Shown here piece after piece: positions 19,371 through 29,326 of a stretch of DNA of 64,000 bases. The stretch covers positions 62,001 to 126,000 of the forward strand of contig CAWIVF010000001.1 of assembly GCA_963839535.1 (NCBI GenBank). The letters are read 5' to 3'. Positions within the stretch are counted from its first letter, which is position 1. The number at the start of each line of letters is the position of its first letter. The DNA comes from RHKX01 sp963839535 (GTDB taxonomy: Bacteria > Actinomycetota > Thermoleophilia > Solirubrobacterales > 70-9). The notes under the pieces were generated by a model, which did not search any database, had not been told where the DNA came from, and saw only the letters and a program-made list of their open reading frames with translations. Made by a program: the position numbers and the translations under genes.

Positions 19371-20352
19371 GTGACCCGGCCGACCGGCGCCGAGGCGATC
19401 GGCGTCGATCTCGGCGGCACGAAGATGCTCGTCGGGGTTCTCAGGGACGATGGCGAGGTTCTCCACCGGCGGATGGTCGTCGTCGCCGGGCTGGGCGCCG
19501 ACGAGGTGCTCGAGGCGCTCGAGCGGGAGCTGCGCGCCGCCCTCGCCGCCCGGCCGAGCCGTCGTCGCCGCGGGGCTCGGGATCCCCTGCACGATCGACC
19601 GCGCGGACGGCTCCTGCGTCAACGCGGTGAACCTGCCGCTCCGCAACGTGCCGATCCGCCGGCTGGTCGGCGACTGGCTCGGCCTGCCGACGGCGGTCGA
19701 CAACGACGCCAACACCGCCGTGCTCGCCGAGCACCGGCGGGGCGCGGCTCAGGGGGCGACGAACGTCGTCCTGCTGACCATCGGGACCGGCATCGGCGGC
19801 GGGCTGATCATCGGCGGGGAGCCGTTCCGCGGCTCGCGCGGGGCGGGTGCGGAGCTGGGCCATGTCGTCGTCGACCTCGACGGACCGCCGTGCCAGGGCA
19901 CCTGCCCCAACCACGGCTGCATCGAGGCGATCGCCTCGGGGACGGCGATCGCCCTGGAGGCGGTCCGCGCCGCCGCGGAGGCGCCCGGCTCGGAGCTGGC
20001 CAGGGCAGGCGCGGAGGGACGCCCGCTGGACGGGCGCCTCGTGACGGAGCTCGCCGGCGATGGCGATCCGGTCTCGATCGAGGTCCTTGCGACCATCGGC
20101 CGGCGCATCGGCGCCGCCCTCTCGGGGCTCGCCAACACCTTCGATCCCGACGTGATGCTCCTCGGCGGCGGCGCGATGGCCGCGGGTGAGCTGCTGCTCG
20201 GGCCCGCCCGGGAGGAGTTCCGCGCCCGCGCCCTGCCGCCCCAGAACGAGACCCCGGTGGAGGCCGCCGCGTTCGGTGCCGACGCCGGGATGGTCGGCGC
20301 CGGGATCCTCGCGCTGGAGGAACTGGCCGCGGTCGAGGCGGGCGCTTCGTGA
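19371..20352 (+). CDS. ROK-family sugar kinase (glucokinase-like), one frameshift
   Basis: It probably phosphorylates glucose or a related sugar with ATP or polyphosphate. It has the N-terminal phosphate loop IGVDLGGTKMLVGVL, the catalytic aspartate region VDNDANTAVLAE, the phosphate 2 motif LLTIGTGIGGGLIIGG and the ROK metal-binding segment GHVVVDLDGPPCQGTCPNHG with cysteines in the CxCGxxGCxE region. A +1 break near 19550 separates the first 60 residues from the rest. GTG 19371 gives VTRPTGAEAIGVDLGG. The stop overlaps the rsmI start as GTGA, so the two are probably translated together. Confidence 0.88.
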
Positions 20353-21173
20353 CGGGCCGGCTGATCGTCTGCCCGACCCCGATCGGGAACATCGGGGACG
20401 TCTCGCCGCGGATCCGCCAGGCGCTCGCCGACGCCGACGTCGTCGCCTGCGAGGACACCCGCCGCGCCGGGCGCCTCTACGAGCGACTCGAGCTGGAGCC
20501 CCCGCGCTTCGTCTCCAACCACGAGGGCAACGAGGAGGGCCGCGCTCCCCAGCTGGCCAAGGCGATCGAGCGCGGGGCCCGCGTGGCGCTCATCAGCGAT
20601 GCCGGCACCCCCGTGCTCTCGGACCCCGGCTACCGGCTGATCCAGGCCTGCATCGCGCGCGACATCGAGATCGAGGTGCTGCCGGGGCCCTCAGCGATCA
20701 CCACCGCGCTCGTCGCCTCCGGGCTGCCGGCCGACCGCTGGCGCTTCGAGGGCTTCCTGCCGCGCCGGGCGGGCGAGCTCGAGCGGGTCCTGCAGTCGAC
20801 CGAGACCGTCGTCGCCTTCGAGTCGCCGCGGCGCCTGCCCGACTCGCTGCGCGCGCTGGCGGCGCTGGCCCCCGATCGGCCGGCCGCGGTCTGCCGCGAG
20901 CTGACGAAGCTCCACGAGGAGGTGGTGCGGGGCGGCCTCGGAGACCTCGCCCGGCACTTCCGCGGCGACGTCAAGGGCGAGATCGTCGTCGTGCTCGCTC
21001 CCTCGCGCAAGCGCGCCTCCGCCCCCGACACCGCCTTCGCCGTCGACGCGCTGCGCCGCCTCGTTCAGTCGGGCGCTCGGCCGCGCGCCGCCGCCGGCGT
21101 CGTCGCCGCGCTCACCGGCACCCGCCCGAATGAGCTGTACCGGGAGCTGACCGGGCGCGAGCCCCGGCAGTGA
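20349..21173 (+). CDS. rsmI: 16S rRNA (cytidine(1402)-2'-O)-methyltransferase
   Basis: RsmI methylates the 2'-hydroxyl of C1402 in 16S rRNA using S-adenosylmethionine, which tunes decoding at the P site. The 274-residue protein shows the TP-methylase fold: LIVCPTPIGNIGDVSPRIRQ at the N-terminus, ACEDTRRAGRLYERL, FVSNHEGNEE, ALISDAGTPVLSDPG, VLPGPSAITTALVASGLP and FEGFLPRR. It overlaps the kinase before it (GTGA) and the helicase after it by 4 bases. rsmI beside metG and tatD/rsmA is a recurrent actinobacterial neighbourhood. Confidence 0.96.
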   Translation: MTGRLIVCPTPIGNIGDVSPRIRQALADADVVACEDTRRAGRLYERLELEPPRFVSNHEGNEEGRAPQLAKAIERGARVALISDAGTPVLSDPGYRLIQACIARDIEIEVLPGPSAITTALVASGLPADRWRFEGFLPRRAGELERVLQSTETVVAFESPRRLPDSLRALAALAPDRPAAVCRELTKLHEEVVRGGLGDLARHFRGDVKGEIVVVLAPSRKRASAPDTAFAVDALRRLVQSGARPRAAAGVVAALTGTRPNELYRELTGREPRQ

Positions 21174-23831
21174 GCGGCGCCGTCCAGGCACCACCCGCCC
21201 TAGGCCGCGGGGTGATCGTCCTGCCCGGGGGCGCTGTCCCGGAGCCCTGGGCGTCGGCCGCCGTGGAGACGATCGAGATCGACGAGGGCGTGCTGCGCTC
21301 CCCCGACGAGGCGGTGCGGCGGTTGCACGAGCACTGGGTCGCCCGGAGCCCGGTCGTGATCGTCCTCGCGGTCGACCCCGCGCGCTTCCGGGCCCCGCAG
21401 ACGACCGACGCGCCTCCCTATGCGATCTCGCCGGCGCTCGACCTGACGTTCGACCGGCTCCATCACCTCGTCTGGGCCAACAACTACGACGCCCGCACCG
21501 GCGAGCCCCTCTGGTGGTGGGGGGCGAAGGCGGCGCGCCTGGGAGCGAGCGAGGGAGGCGCGGCCGACGTCGTCCTCGCCGACGGCCGCGACGCCTGGAT
21601 CGACGGCGGCCCGCGCTGGAGCGTCCCGAGCCTGCCCGAGCCCGTCGTCGACTCCGGCTCGGTCGACGCCGGGCTGCTCGAGCCGGTCCCGGCGGAGCCG
21701 GCCGCGCCGGTGTCGGAGCTGGCGCCCGACCAGCTCGCGGCCGTCTCCCACCACGGCGGTCCCGTGCGGGTGATCGCCCCGGCCGGCTCGGGCAAGACGC
21801 GCGTCCTGACGGAGCGGATGCGGCACGTTCTCGCCGACCGCGGCTACCGGCGCGAGGCGGTGATCGCCGTCGCCTACAACAAGCTCGCGCAGAACGAGCT
21901 CGAGACCCGGCTCGAGGCGCTCGCGCCGCGCACCCGGACGCTCAACTCCCTCGGCTACTCGCTGCTCGCGCGCCACCGGCGCAACCGGCCCCGGGTGCTG
22001 AGCGAGCCGGACACGCGCCGCCTGATCGAGGAGGTGTTCCCGATCCCGCGCCAGCGCCGGGCCAACACCGACCCCGTCGGGCCCTACCTCGACGCGCTGA
22101 CCGTCGTCCGGCTCGGGCTCACCGATCCCGCCGAGGTGGAGGAGATGCGCGACGACGTCCCGGGCCTGGCCGACGGCTTCGACCGCTTCCGCGAGCGGCT
22201 CTTCGGCGTCGGCGCGGTCGACTTCGACGAGCAGATCTACGGCACGCTCGAGGCCCTGCTGCGGGACGGGGAGTTCCGCCGCCGGGTGCAGGCCGAGCAC
22301 CGGCACCTGCTGGTCGACGAGTTCCAGGACCTGACCCCCGCGCACGTGCTGATGATCCGGCTGTTGGCGACGCCGGCCTTCGACGTCTTCGGCGTCGGCG
22401 ACGACGACCAGACCATCTACGACCACGCGGGCGCCGACCCGCGCTTCCTCGTCGACTACCCGGACTTCTTTCCCGGGCGCGGAGGCGGCGGCGCTCGAGG
22501 TCAACTACCGCTGCGCCGAGGCGATCGTCGACGGCGCCTCCAAGCTGCTCGCCTACAACCGGGTGCGGGTGCCGAAGGAGATCCGCGCGGCGGCCGGCGC
22601 CGACGGCGATCCCGCCGCGCTCGAGATCCGCACCCACCCCTCCGCCGAGGCCGCCTCGACGCTGGTCGACCTGATCCGCGGCTGGCTCGGCGAGCCCGAC
22701 GGCGACCCGCGCGAGACCGCCGTGCTGACCCGGGTCAACTCGCTGCTGCTCGCGCCGCAGGTGGCGCTCTGGTCGGCGGGGATCCCGGTCGCCTCGGCGG
22801 TTCGCAGCGAGATGCTCGATCGCACCGGAACGGCGGCGGCGCTCGCCTGGCTGCGGATCGCGGTCGAACCGGACCACCTCTCGCCGGCCGACCTCGACCT
22901 CGTCCGCCGCCGGCCCAGCCGCGGCTTCCCGCGCTGGATCAGCAAGTGGCTCGCCAACTGCCGCTCGATCGAGGACCTCCGGGTGGTGGCGCGGCGGATC
23001 GACGACGACCGGGTCGCCGGCAAGCTCGAGGACATGGCCGACGACATCGGCGTCCTCGCCGGACTGGCCGGCGCCGGCGCGACAACCCGGGAGCTGCTCG
23101 TGGCGGTGCGGGACCGGATCGGCCTCGGCGGGGCGATGGAGATGCTCGACGGCTCGAAGGGCAGCGAGTCCACCGCAAGCCACCTCGACGATCTCGAGGG
23201 CCTGATCCAGGTCGCCGACCTGCACGACGACCCGGGCGGGTTCGAGCCGTGGCTGCGCGCCTCGCTCGAGTCGTCGGCCGGGGGGAGGGGGTGCGTCTGG
23301 CGACCGTCCACCGGGTCAAGGGCCGCGAGTGGGACCGGGTCGCGGTCTTCGGCGCCAATCAGGGTCTGCTGCCACACCGGCTGAGCGAGAGCTACGAGGC
23401 CGAGCGCCGGGTGATGCACGTCGCGATCACCCGCGCGCGGCATCGCTGCGCGGTCCTGGCCGACGCCGAGCGCGTCTCGCCGTTCCTCGCTGAGCTGCGC
23501 GGCGAGGCGAAGCAGGCGGCGACGAAGCCGACGGTCACGGCCGCGACCCTCGGCCGGGCGACCGCCCGCTCCCGCGAGAAGCTCGATCTGAAGGACGCGG
23601 CGCCCGGGGCCGAGGCCGCCGCCGCGGCACTTGCGGGAGTGGCGGACGCAGCGCGCGAACGCGGACAGCGTCCCCGCCTACGTCGTCCTCTCCAACCGTC
23701 AGCTCGACGGGGTGGCGGCGGCGATGCCCGCCGACGCACGCGAGCTGCTCGCCTGCGACGGGATCGGCCCGGCCCGCATGGAGAAGTACGGCGACGAGAT
23801 CCTCGCGGTGGTCGACTCCGCCCGCGGCTGA
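21170..23831 (+). CDS. UvrD/Rep-like superfamily 1 DNA helicase with HRDC domain, three frameshifts
   Basis: An ATP-driven 3'-5' helicase of the UvrD/UvrD2 kind. Walker A (VIAPAGSGKTRVL) is only at about residue 205, so there is an unusual N-terminal extension of roughly 190 residues with no motif I recognise. Later motifs are HLLVDEFQDLTPAH (near 380), GVGDDDQTIYDHAGADPRFL, ALEVNYRCAEAIV, RLATVHRVKGREWDRVAVFG and VMHVAITRARHRC. The last 60 residues are HRDC-like (LSNRQLDGVAAAMP, LLACDGIGPARMEKYGDEIL). Frames break near 22475 (+1), 23280 (-1, in a G-run) and 23635 (+1). It probably acts in recombination or repair. Confidence 0.87.
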
Positions 23832-23865
23832 GCGCCCCGCGAGCGGCCCCGGTCGGACGCCCGAA

Positions 23866-23871
23866 TACGCT
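23866..23871 (+). promoter_or_regulatory. -10-like element, leaderless start of metG
   Basis: TACGCT ends 6 bases before GTG 23877. No convincing -35. Confidence 0.35.
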
Positions 23872-23876
23872 TCCGC

Positions 23877-25392
23877 GTGTCCTACTACGTCACCACGCCG
23901 ATCTACTACGTCAACGCGCAGCCCCACCTCGGGCACGCCTACACGACGATCGGCGCCGACATCCTGGCCCGGCACATGCGCCAGCGCGGGGAGGACGTCT
24001 TCTTCCTCACCGGGACGGACGAGTTCGGCGAGCCGGTGGCGCAGGCGGCCGAGCGCCTCGGGGTGACGCCGCGGGAGCTGGCCGATCAGAACTCGCAGCG
24101 CTTCCGCGACCTGATGCCGAAGATCAACGCCTCGAACGACTTCTTCATCCGCACGAGCGATCCCGAGCACGGCGCCAAGGTCGGCGAGGTGATGCAGCGC
24201 GTCCACGACAACGGCTTCACCTACGAGGGGACCTACGAGGGCTTCTACTGCCCGCGCTGCGCCGACTTCAAGACGCCGACGGAGCTGCTCGAGGGCGAAC
24301 CGCTGCCCGATCCACGAGATCGAGCTGACGCTCGAGACGGAGCAGAACTGGTTCTTCCGGCTCTCGGCGTTCCAGGAGCAGCTCGAGCGGCTCTACGAGG
24401 ACCAGCCGGACTTCGTCCGCCCCGACTTCCGCCGCAACGAGGCGCTCGCGTTCATCAAGGGCGGCCTCCAGGACGTCTCGCTGTCGCGGCCGAAGCTGAG
24501 CTGGGGGGTGCCGCTGCCCTGGGCGCCCGACCAGGTGATGTACGTCTGGTTCGACGCCCTCCTCAACTACTACACGGCCCTCTCCTACGCCCGCCCCGGC
24601 GAGGACCTGACCGACCGCTTCTGGCCCGCGAGCCTGCACGTGATGGCCAAGGACATCCTCAAGTTCCACTCGGTCTACTGGCCGGCGCTGCTCCTCGCCG
24701 CCGACCTGCCGATGCCGGACGGCCTGTACGTGCACGGCTACCTGCTGATGGACGACAAGAAGATGTCGAAGTCGCTCGGCAACGTGCTCGACCCGTTCGA
24801 GGTGATCGAGCGCTTCGGCGCCGACGCGCTGCGCTTCTACTGCTTCCGCGAGGTCTCCTTCGGCCAGGACGGCTCGATCTCGCCCGCCGGCTTCGAGGCC
24901 CGCTACGAGTCGGAGCTCGCCAACGACTACGGCAACCTCGCCAGCCGCACGCTGGCGATGATCGACCGCTACCGCGACGGCGTCGTCCCGGAGGCGGAGC
25001 CCGATCCGGCCCTCGCCGACGGCGCGGATGGGCTCAATGGCCTGCGCGAGGCCGTCTCCGGCCTGCTCGACGACGTCGAGATCAGCCGCGCGCTCGAGGC
25101 CTGCTGGGTCGTGGTCCGGCGGCTCAACCGCTACGTCGAGGAGCGGCGTCCGTGGGACCTCGCCAAGGACGAGGCGAGCGCCGGGGAGCTCGACGCCGTG
25201 CTCTACAACCTCGCCGAGGGCCTGCGGGTCGTGACCCTCCTGCTCCACGCCTACATGCCGGCCTCGACCGACGTCCTGCTGGCGGCGCTGGGCGAGGAGG
25301 GTCGCGAGCTGGCCGACTTCGGCTCCCGCGGCGGCGGCACCAAGGTCGAGCGGATTCCCGCCCTGTTCCCGAAGCTCGAGCCCGCCCGGTAG
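23877..25392 (+). CDS. metG: Methionyl-tRNA synthetase, one frameshift
   Basis: It charges initiator and elongator tRNA-Met. About 505 residues long, it is a short form without the C-terminal EMAP-like tRNA-binding domain. The class I HIGH motif is HLGH at residues 18-21 (NAQPHLGHAYTTIGAD). The KMSKS loop is DDKKMSKSLGN near residue 293. Metal-binding cysteines are seen in FYCPRCADF. An extra G near 24298 breaks the frame; restored it reads EGNRCPIHEIELTLETEQN. The start is GTG 23877. The long open frame that appears to join it to the ABC ATPase results from this break and is not a fusion. Confidence 0.95.
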
Positions 25393-25397
25393 GCCGC

Positions 25398-26264
25398 TTG
25401 CCGACCGACGAGTCTCCGGCCGCAGCGCCCGCGCTCTCGATCCGGGGGCTGCGGAAGAGCTACGGCGGGGCGGAGGCGCTCGCCGGCGTCGACCTCGAGG
25501 TCCCGGCGGGCCATCTGGTCGGGCTGCTCGGCCCGAACGGCGCGGGCAAGACCACGCTGACCAAGATCGCCTGCGGGCTCACCCGTCCAAGCGCCGGCAC
25601 GGTGGAGGTGTGCGGCGCCCCGGCCGGCAGCCTCGAGGCGCGCAGCAGGACCGGCTACCTCGCCGAGCTCTTCCGCTTCCCGGGCTGGCTCTCGGCGGAG
25701 GAGCTGCTCGCGCTGCATCAGCGCCTCACCGGGTCCGAGGGTGGGGAGGAGGAGCGGAGCGAGCTGCTCGAACTCGTCGGCCTCGCGGACGCCCGCACGA
25801 AGCGGATCGAGCGGATGTCGAAGGGGATGCAGCAGCGCCTCGGGATCGGCCAGGCGCTGATCGGCTCGCCGCGCCTGCTGCTGCTCGACGAGCCGACGAG
25901 CGCGCTCGACCCCGGCGGCCGCCGGATCATCCGGGCGCTGCTGGAGCGCCTGCGCGAGCGGGGCACCGCCGTCCTGCTCAACTCCCATCTGCTCAGCGAG
26001 GTCGAGCGGGTCTGCGACTCGGTCACGATCATCGCCCGCGGGACGGTGGTCGCCAGCGGCCGGGCCGACGAGCTCTCGGGGACCCACGGCGCCGAGGTCG
26101 ACACCGACCTGGGCCTGCGCCGCTTCGAGGGCGTGACCCGCGAGGGGATCCCGGCGATCGTCGCGGAGCTGGTCGCCGAGGGGCGGCAGGTCTACGGCGT
26201 GCGGGAGACCGGCTCGACGCTCGAGGACGCGTACCTCGAGGCGGTCGGGAGCGAGACGAGATGA
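25398..26264 (+). CDS. ABC transporter ATP-binding protein
   Basis: A 288-residue ATPase of the ABC-2 exporter class. It has Walker A GLLGPNGAGKTTL near residue 47, the ABC signature as MSKGMQQRLGIGQAL, Walker B LLLLDEPTSALDPGGRRI, and the switch histidine in LLNSHLLSEVERV. A C-terminal accessory segment follows (GTVVASGRADELSGTHGAE). Start TTG 25398 is 5 bases after the metG stop. Its own stop overlaps the permease start as ATGA. The substrate cannot be inferred; sequence style resembles the CcmA/NosF-type exporters. Confidence 0.9.
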   Translation: MPTDESPAAAPALSIRGLRKSYGGAEALAGVDLEVPAGHLVGLLGPNGAGKTTLTKIACGLTRPSAGTVEVCGAPAGSLEARSRTGYLAELFRFPGWLSAEELLALHQRLTGSEGGEEERSELLELVGLADARTKRIERMSKGMQQRLGIGQALIGSPRLLLLDEPTSALDPGGRRIIRALLERLRERGTAVLLNSHLLSEVERVCDSVTIIARGTVVASGRADELSGTHGAEVDTDLGLRRFEGVTREGIPAIVAELVAEGRQVYGVRETGSTLEDAYLEAVGSETR

Positions 26265-27148
26265 GCCACGCCGTCACCGTCCCGAGCCAATGGCGCGCCG
26301 GCGCGATCATCGCGCGTCATGCGATGCACGAGGCGGTCAGGCGCCGGGTGCTCCTCGTGGTGAGCGGCCTCACGGTCGCGTTCCTCGTCCTGTACTCCGT
26401 CGGGACGCACTTCGCCTTCAGCGAGACGGCCGGCTTCGAGGCCGGCGGCCAATCGCTCCGCGACACCGCGCTGACCGGCGCGACCCTGCTCGGCCTGGCG
26501 ATGTTCGCGACGCTGTTCCTCGGCGCCGTCCTCGCGACCTTCCTGACGATGGGCGTCGTTCGCGGGGACGCCGAGACCGGGATGCTCCAGCCGCTCGTCG
26601 CCCGTCCCGCCAGCCGCGCGACGATCCTGCTCGCGCGGATCGGGGGAGCCGCGTCGATCGCCGCGCTCTACGTCGTCCTCGTCTACGGGGTCAGCCGTCG
26701 CGATCACCGCCGCGATCGGCGACTGGACCCCGGACCGGCCCTTCGAGGCGGCGGCGATGCTCGCCCTCGCCGTGATCGTGATCACGGGGATCTCCCTCCT
26801 GGCGTCGGTCTGGTTCACCTCGACCGCGCAGGGCATCGCGGTGCTGATGACCTACGGCGCCGGCCTCACCGCTGGGCTCCTCGGCCAGATCGGCGAGTCG
26901 CTGAACTCCGATTCGCTGGAGGACATCGCCGACATCGTCAGCTGGCTCCTGCCCGTTCGAGGCGATCTATCAGGGGGCGCTGCATGCCCTGACCGCCGAC
27001 ACCGGCGGGTTCGCCGGCCTGGTGATCCAGCTCGGGCCGTTCGGCGGCGGGCACGCGGCGGGCGCGGGTACTCCTCATCTGGACCGCGTTCTACCTCGCC
27101 GGGATCGGCGCCCTGGCGGTCTGGGGCTTCCGCCGCCGCGACCTCTGA
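26261..27148 (+). CDS. ABC-2 type permease, three frameshifts
   Basis: Membrane partner of the preceding ATPase. The N-terminal part is intact (WRAGAIIARHAMHEAVRRRV) with helices around LLVVSGLTVAFLVLYSVGTH, LLGLAMFATLFLGAVLATFL and IAALYVVLVYGV. The family pattern RGDAETGMLQPLVARPASR marks an ABC-2 permease of the NosY type. +1 breaks near 26695, 26955 and 27055 follow. The other frames supply AVAITAAIGDWTPDRPFEAA, FEAIYQGALHALTADTGGFA and the last helix LLIWTAFYLAGIGALAVWGF, ending RRRDL. The real stop is TGA 27146-27148, 4 bases from the convergent ogt gene. Confidence 0.85.
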
Positions 27149-27152
27149 GCGC

Positions 27153-27644
27153 TCAGAGCGCCAGCCGGGTGGCCCCGGCCTCGAGCTCGAGCAGGTGGCG
27201 CTTGCGCTCGAGCCCGCCGCCGTAGCCGGTCAGCTTGCCGTCGGCGCCGATGACGCGGTGGCAGGGGACGATCACCGAGATCGGGTTGCGGCCGTTCGCG
27301 CGGCCGACCGCGCGGGCGGCGTCGGGGTAGCCGATCCGGCGCGCGATCTCGCCGTAGGAGACGGTCTCGCCGTAGCCGATCCCCCGCAGCGCCGCCCAGA
27401 CGGTGCGCTCGAAGTCCGGGCCGGCCATGTGAAGCGGCAGGTCGAAGTCGGTGCGCTCCCCGGCGAAGTACTGACCGAGCTGCTCGCGGACGGGCTCGAA
27501 CGGCTCCTCGGCGCGGACCCAGTCCGGCGCCGGCCGCTTCGGCCGCGGGCCGTCCTGCATGTAGAGGCCGTGCAGGGCGTGCTCGTCGCCGACGAGCAGG
27601 AGGCCGCCGATCGGGCTGTCGATTGTCGTGTGGAGGAGCGGCAC
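27153..27644 (-). CDS. ogt: Methylated-DNA-protein cysteine methyltransferase
   Basis: A suicide repair protein that moves an alkyl group from O6-alkylguanine to its own cysteine. The 163 residues contain the active site PCHRVIG within NPISVIVPCHRV, the DNA-binding helix around YGEIARRIGYPDAARAVG, and the family N-terminal domain (TTIDSPIGGLLLVGD). Length and motifs match Ogt-type enzymes without an AraC-like domain. The start is GTG 27644. It is transcribed toward the ABC permease, with 4 bases between the stop codons. Confidence 0.95.
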   Translation of the reverse strand: MPLLHTTIDSPIGGLLLVGDEHALHGLYMQDGPRPKRPAPDWVRAEEPFEPVREQLGQYFAGERTDFDLPLHMAGPDFERTVWAALRGIGYGETVSYGEIARRIGYPDAARAVGRANGRNPISVIVPCHRVIGADGKLTGYGGGLERKRHLLELEAGATRLAL

Positions 27645-27696
27645 GGTTCATGGAGTCAAACGAACGGCGCGGCCAAAACGTGAGATCGAGCCCGCC

Positions 27697-27702
27697 TAGA
27701 CT
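27697..27702 (+). promoter_or_regulatory. -10 element, leaderless start of tatD
   Basis: TAGACT ends 7 bases before GTG 27709. Confidence 0.45.
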
Positions 27703-27708
27703 GCCCCG

Positions 27709-28485
27709 GTGATCGATTCCCACGCCCACCTCGGGGTCTGCAGGCCCGACGACGCCGAGCTCGTCCTCGAGGCCCAGCGGGTCGGCGTCGAGCGGATCCT
27801 CACGATCGGCCTCGACGAGCGGTCCAACAGGGAGGCGGTGCAGGCGGCCACCGAGCACGAGGGCGTCTTCGCCGCGGTCGGGCGCCATCCGAACTCGGCC
27901 ACGGGCTTCGACGACTCGGTCGCCGACGCGATCGAGGAGCTCGCGGCTGACCCCGTCGTCCGGGCGATCGGCGAGACGGGCCTCGACTTCTACCGCGAGG
28001 GCGCGCCCGAGGCCGATCAGGTCCGCGCGTTCGAGGCGCAGATCGGGATCGCCCGCCGGACCGGCCTGCCGCTGGTGGTCCACCTGCGCGACACGAGCGG
28101 GCCGGGCGCCGGCCGCGCCGTGGCCGATGCCTACGAGCTGCTCATGGCGGAGGCCGAGGGGGTCGAGGTGATCCTCCACTGCTTCTCGGCGACCCTCGAG
28201 CGAGCCGAGGAGGCGGCCGAGCAGGGGTGGTACGTCTCCTTCGCCGGCAACGTCACCTACCCGAACTCCGACGAGCTGCGACAGGCCGCGGCGACGGTGC
28301 CCGAGAACCTGATCCTGGTCGAGACCGACAGCCCCTTCCTGACGCCGCAGCCGGAGCGCGGCAAGCCGAACCGGCCGGTCCACGTGACGCTCACCGCCGA
28401 GGTCGTCGCCGCGGCGCGGGGGATCGGCTACGAGCAGCTCGATGCGCTCGTGACCGCGAACGCGGCGCGGCTGTTCGACTGGTGA
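27709..28485 (+). CDS. tatD: TatD-family metal-dependent deoxyribonuclease
   Basis: A 258-residue TIM-barrel hydrolase. Metal ligands are visible in order: DSHAHL near the N-terminus, GETGLDFYR, LVVHLRD, ILHCFS and VETDSPFLTPQP. Family members are 3'-5' exonucleases linked to DNA repair and clearance. The start GTG 27709 fits a leaderless message. rsmA follows after 13 bases; tatD next to rsmA and ispE is a common bacterial arrangement (metG-tatD-rsmA-ispE) and all four are found here in that order. Confidence 0.94.
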   Translation: MIDSHAHLGVCRPDDAELVLEAQRVGVERILTIGLDERSNREAVQAATEHEGVFAAVGRHPNSATGFDDSVADAIEELAADPVVRAIGETGLDFYREGAPEADQVRAFEAQIGIARRTGLPLVVHLRDTSGPGAGRAVADAYELLMAEAEGVEVILHCFSATLERAEEAAEQGWYVSFAGNVTYPNSDELRQAAATVPENLILVETDSPFLTPQPERGKPNRPVHVTLTAEVVAAARGIGYEQLDALVTANAARLFDW

Positions 28486-28498
28486 TCGGCCGGACCCC

Positions 28499-29326
28499 GT
28501 GAGGCTCGGGCAGAACTTCCTCGCCGACCCGAACCTGCTCGAGGCGATCGTGGCCGATGCCGCGCTCGACCCCGCGGACGTCGTGCTCGAGGTGGGCGGG
28601 GGAGAGGGCGTGCTCACCGAGCGGCTGGCCGAGCGCGTCGGGCGCCTCTACGTCGTCGAGATCGACGAGCGCCTGCGCGAGCCGCTCGGGAGGGTCGCCG
28701 CGGATGCCGAGGGCGTCGAGCTGATCTTCGGAGACGCGATGCGGATCGACCTCGCCGCGCTCGACCCCGCGCCGACGGCCATGGTGGCCAACCTGCCCTA
28801 CTCGGTGGCGACGCCACTGATCCTGCGGACGATCGCCGAGCTGCCGACCCTCGGCCGCTGGACCGTGATGGTGCAGCGGGAGATCGCCGAGCGGTTGCGC
28901 GCACGGCCGGGATCGCGGACCTACGGCTCGCCGAGCGTGCTCGTCCAGCTCGCCTGCGACGTGCGGATGCTGCGAGCCGTGGATCCCGCGGTGTTCAACC
29001 CGCGCCCCCGGGTGGACTCCGCCGTGCTCGCGCTGCGCCGGCGCGCACCGGCGCCTCCGGAGGCGGTCAGGACGCTGATCCGCGACAGCTTCGCCCACCG
29101 GCGCAAGGCGCTGCCGCGCTCGATGGAGCTGGCGGCGAAGCGACGCGAGGCCGAGGCCGAGAAGGCGGGGGAGCCGCCGCCGCGACCGCGCTCGAGCGAG
29201 CTTCGCCACCGCTGCCGGGAGGCGCTGCGGGCCCTGGGGCTGCCGCCCGACGCGCGCGCCGAGATGCTGACGCCGGCGCACCACCTGGCGCTCGCCGAGA
29301 CGATCGTGGGGGAGACGCCCGCTTGA
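28499..29326 (+). CDS. rsmA: 16S rRNA adenine dimethyltransferase
   Basis: RsmA/KsgA dimethylates two adjacent adenines in the 3' hairpin of 16S rRNA late in small-subunit assembly. Motifs in order: GQNFLADPNLLEAIV at the N-terminus, the SAM-binding VVLEVGGGEGVLTERLAERV, YVVEIDERL, the acidic FGDAMRID, and the catalytic VANLPYSVATPLI. The C-terminal helical domain contains FNPRPRVDSAVL and FAHRRKALPRS. The usual final G in GPGxGxLT is replaced (GGGEGVLT). At 275 residues the length is normal. Start GTG 28499. The stop overlaps the ispE start as TTGA. Confidence 0.96.
   Translation: MRLGQNFLADPNLLEAIVADAALDPADVVLEVGGGEGVLTERLAERVGRLYVVEIDERLREPLGRVAADAEGVELIFGDAMRIDLAALDPAPTAMVANLPYSVATPLILRTIAELPTLGRWTVMVQREIAERLRARPGSRTYGSPSVLVQLACDVRMLRAVDPAVFNPRPRVDSAVLALRRRAPAPPEAVRTLIRDSFAHRRKALPRSMELAAKRREAEAEKAGEPPPRPRSSELRHRCREALRALGLPPDARAEMLTPAHHLALAETIVGETPA

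Noticed and set aside
23877..26264. MetRS-ABC ATPase fusion
   Set aside because: The middle of this frame is meaningless, while the MetRS C-terminal half, including KMSKS, lies in the next frame. A single extra G near 24298 explains it.
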